A stretch of DNA of 64,000 nt from Burkholderia cepacia GG4 (GTDB lineage: Bacteria > Pseudomonadota > Gammaproteobacteria > Burkholderiales > Burkholderiaceae). The notes beneath the pieces were generated by a model. That model worked only from the letters and a program-made list of their open reading frames with translations, was not told where the DNA came from and did no database searches. The DNA lies in NCBI RefSeq assembly GCF_000292915.1, contig NC_018513.1, positions 124,001-188,000 on the forward strand, in the 5' to 3' direction. Shown piece after piece: positions 63,691-64,000 of the stretch. A program made the translations under genes and the position numbers. The first letter of the stretch is position 1. The number at the start of each line of letters is the position of its first letter.

Positions 63691-64000
63691 ATGGACAAGA
63701 GCATGAAAATCCTGGTGGTGGACGATTTCCCGACGATGCGCAGGATCGTCCGCAACCTGCTCAAGGAACTGGGCTATACGAACGTCGACGAAGCCGAGGA
63801 CGGCGCAGCCGGCCTCGCACGGTTGCGCGGCGGCGGCTTCGACTTCGTGATTTCGGACTGGAACATGCCGAACCTCGACGGCCTCGCGATGCTGAAGGAA
63901 ATCCGCGGGGACGCGACGCTCACGCACCTGCCGGTGCTGATGGTCACGGCCGAGTCGAAGAAGGAAAACATCATCGCGGCCGCGCAGGCGGGCGCGAGCG
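63691..64000 (+). CDS. cheY: Chemotaxis response regulator CheY, cut by the window end
   Basis: The visible 103 residues are Che[21 protein letters not shown] with the acidic pair, phospho-acceptor Asp56 in [12 protein letters not shown] and [13 protein letters not shown]. It carries the signal from CheA to the flagellar switch. AAAGGA precedes ATG 63691. The C-terminal 25 or so residues lie beyond the window; cheZ probably follows. Confidence 0.95.
   Translation, partial: MDKSMKILVVDDFPTMRRIVRNLLKELGYTNVDEAEDGAAGLARLRGGGFDFVISDWNMPNLDGLAMLKEIRGDATLTHLPVLMVTAESKKENIIAAAQAGAS

Overview
The window is GC-rich, densely coded DNA that reads as chromosome 1 of a Burkholderia, most likely a Burkholderia cepacia complex species. 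This rests on the protein sequences (GcvP, Rep, FlhDC, the motAB-che cluster, EutBC, GcvTHP), the gene order, and the mix of sigma-54 and sigma-28 promoters. The species is not determined.

Layout. 1-9.4 kb: a methionine-type aminotransferase, a periplasmic amino-acid-binding protein, a PadR regulator, a cadmium/lead module (cadR, divergent MerR-type promoter, CadA ATPase with a His-Asp tract, zinc-ribbon protein), a two-phase octanucleotide tandem repeat, an AraC-GyrI regulator and an MscS-like membrane protein. 9.6-18 kb: ethanolamine use without a microcompartment: permease, eutB, eutC, an ExaC-type aldehyde dehydrogenase behind a near-consensus sigma-54 promoter, two related flavin-split-barrel proteins and EutR. 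18-22 kb: a translationally coupled pair (thiamine-diphosphate enzyme plus family 9 glycosyltransferase) and a ParE-type toxin-antitoxin pair. 22-30 kb: sdaA, an alginate-lyase-like protein and gcvT-gcvH-gcvP behind a tandem glycine riboswitch. 30-35 kb: a Gfo/Idh/MocA oxidoreductase, Rep helicase, a dihaem cytochrome c and tRNA-Arg(CCG).

35.6-45.3 kb is the most unusual stretch. A 1220-residue protein made almost wholly of an ALTTxQ octapeptide repeat lies behind a close match to a sigma-28 (flagellar) promoter. Next to it are an O-GlcNAc-transferase-like TPR glycosyltransferase, a family 2 glycosyltransferase, fliT, fliD and an unusually short fliC. This suggests a flagellar-regulon, possibly glycosylated, Thr-rich surface protein of unknown function.

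45.7-51.5 kb holds housekeeping genes (rpsU, tag, an N-acetylglucosamine-kinase-like protein, a Cof-type phosphatase, aqpZ, an H-NS-like protein, a family 4 glycosyltransferase). From 52 kb to the end runs the motility and chemotaxis operon: flhDC, motAB, cheY-like, cheA, cheW, MCP, cheR, cheD, cheB, cheY (cut by the window end). In this copy cheA is split by about 600 bp of lower-GC DNA carrying decayed, oppositely oriented fragments of ribonucleotide reductase gene nrdA. The P1-P2 part is separated from the P3-P4-P5 part, so chemotaxis may be impaired or may work with a two-piece kinase.
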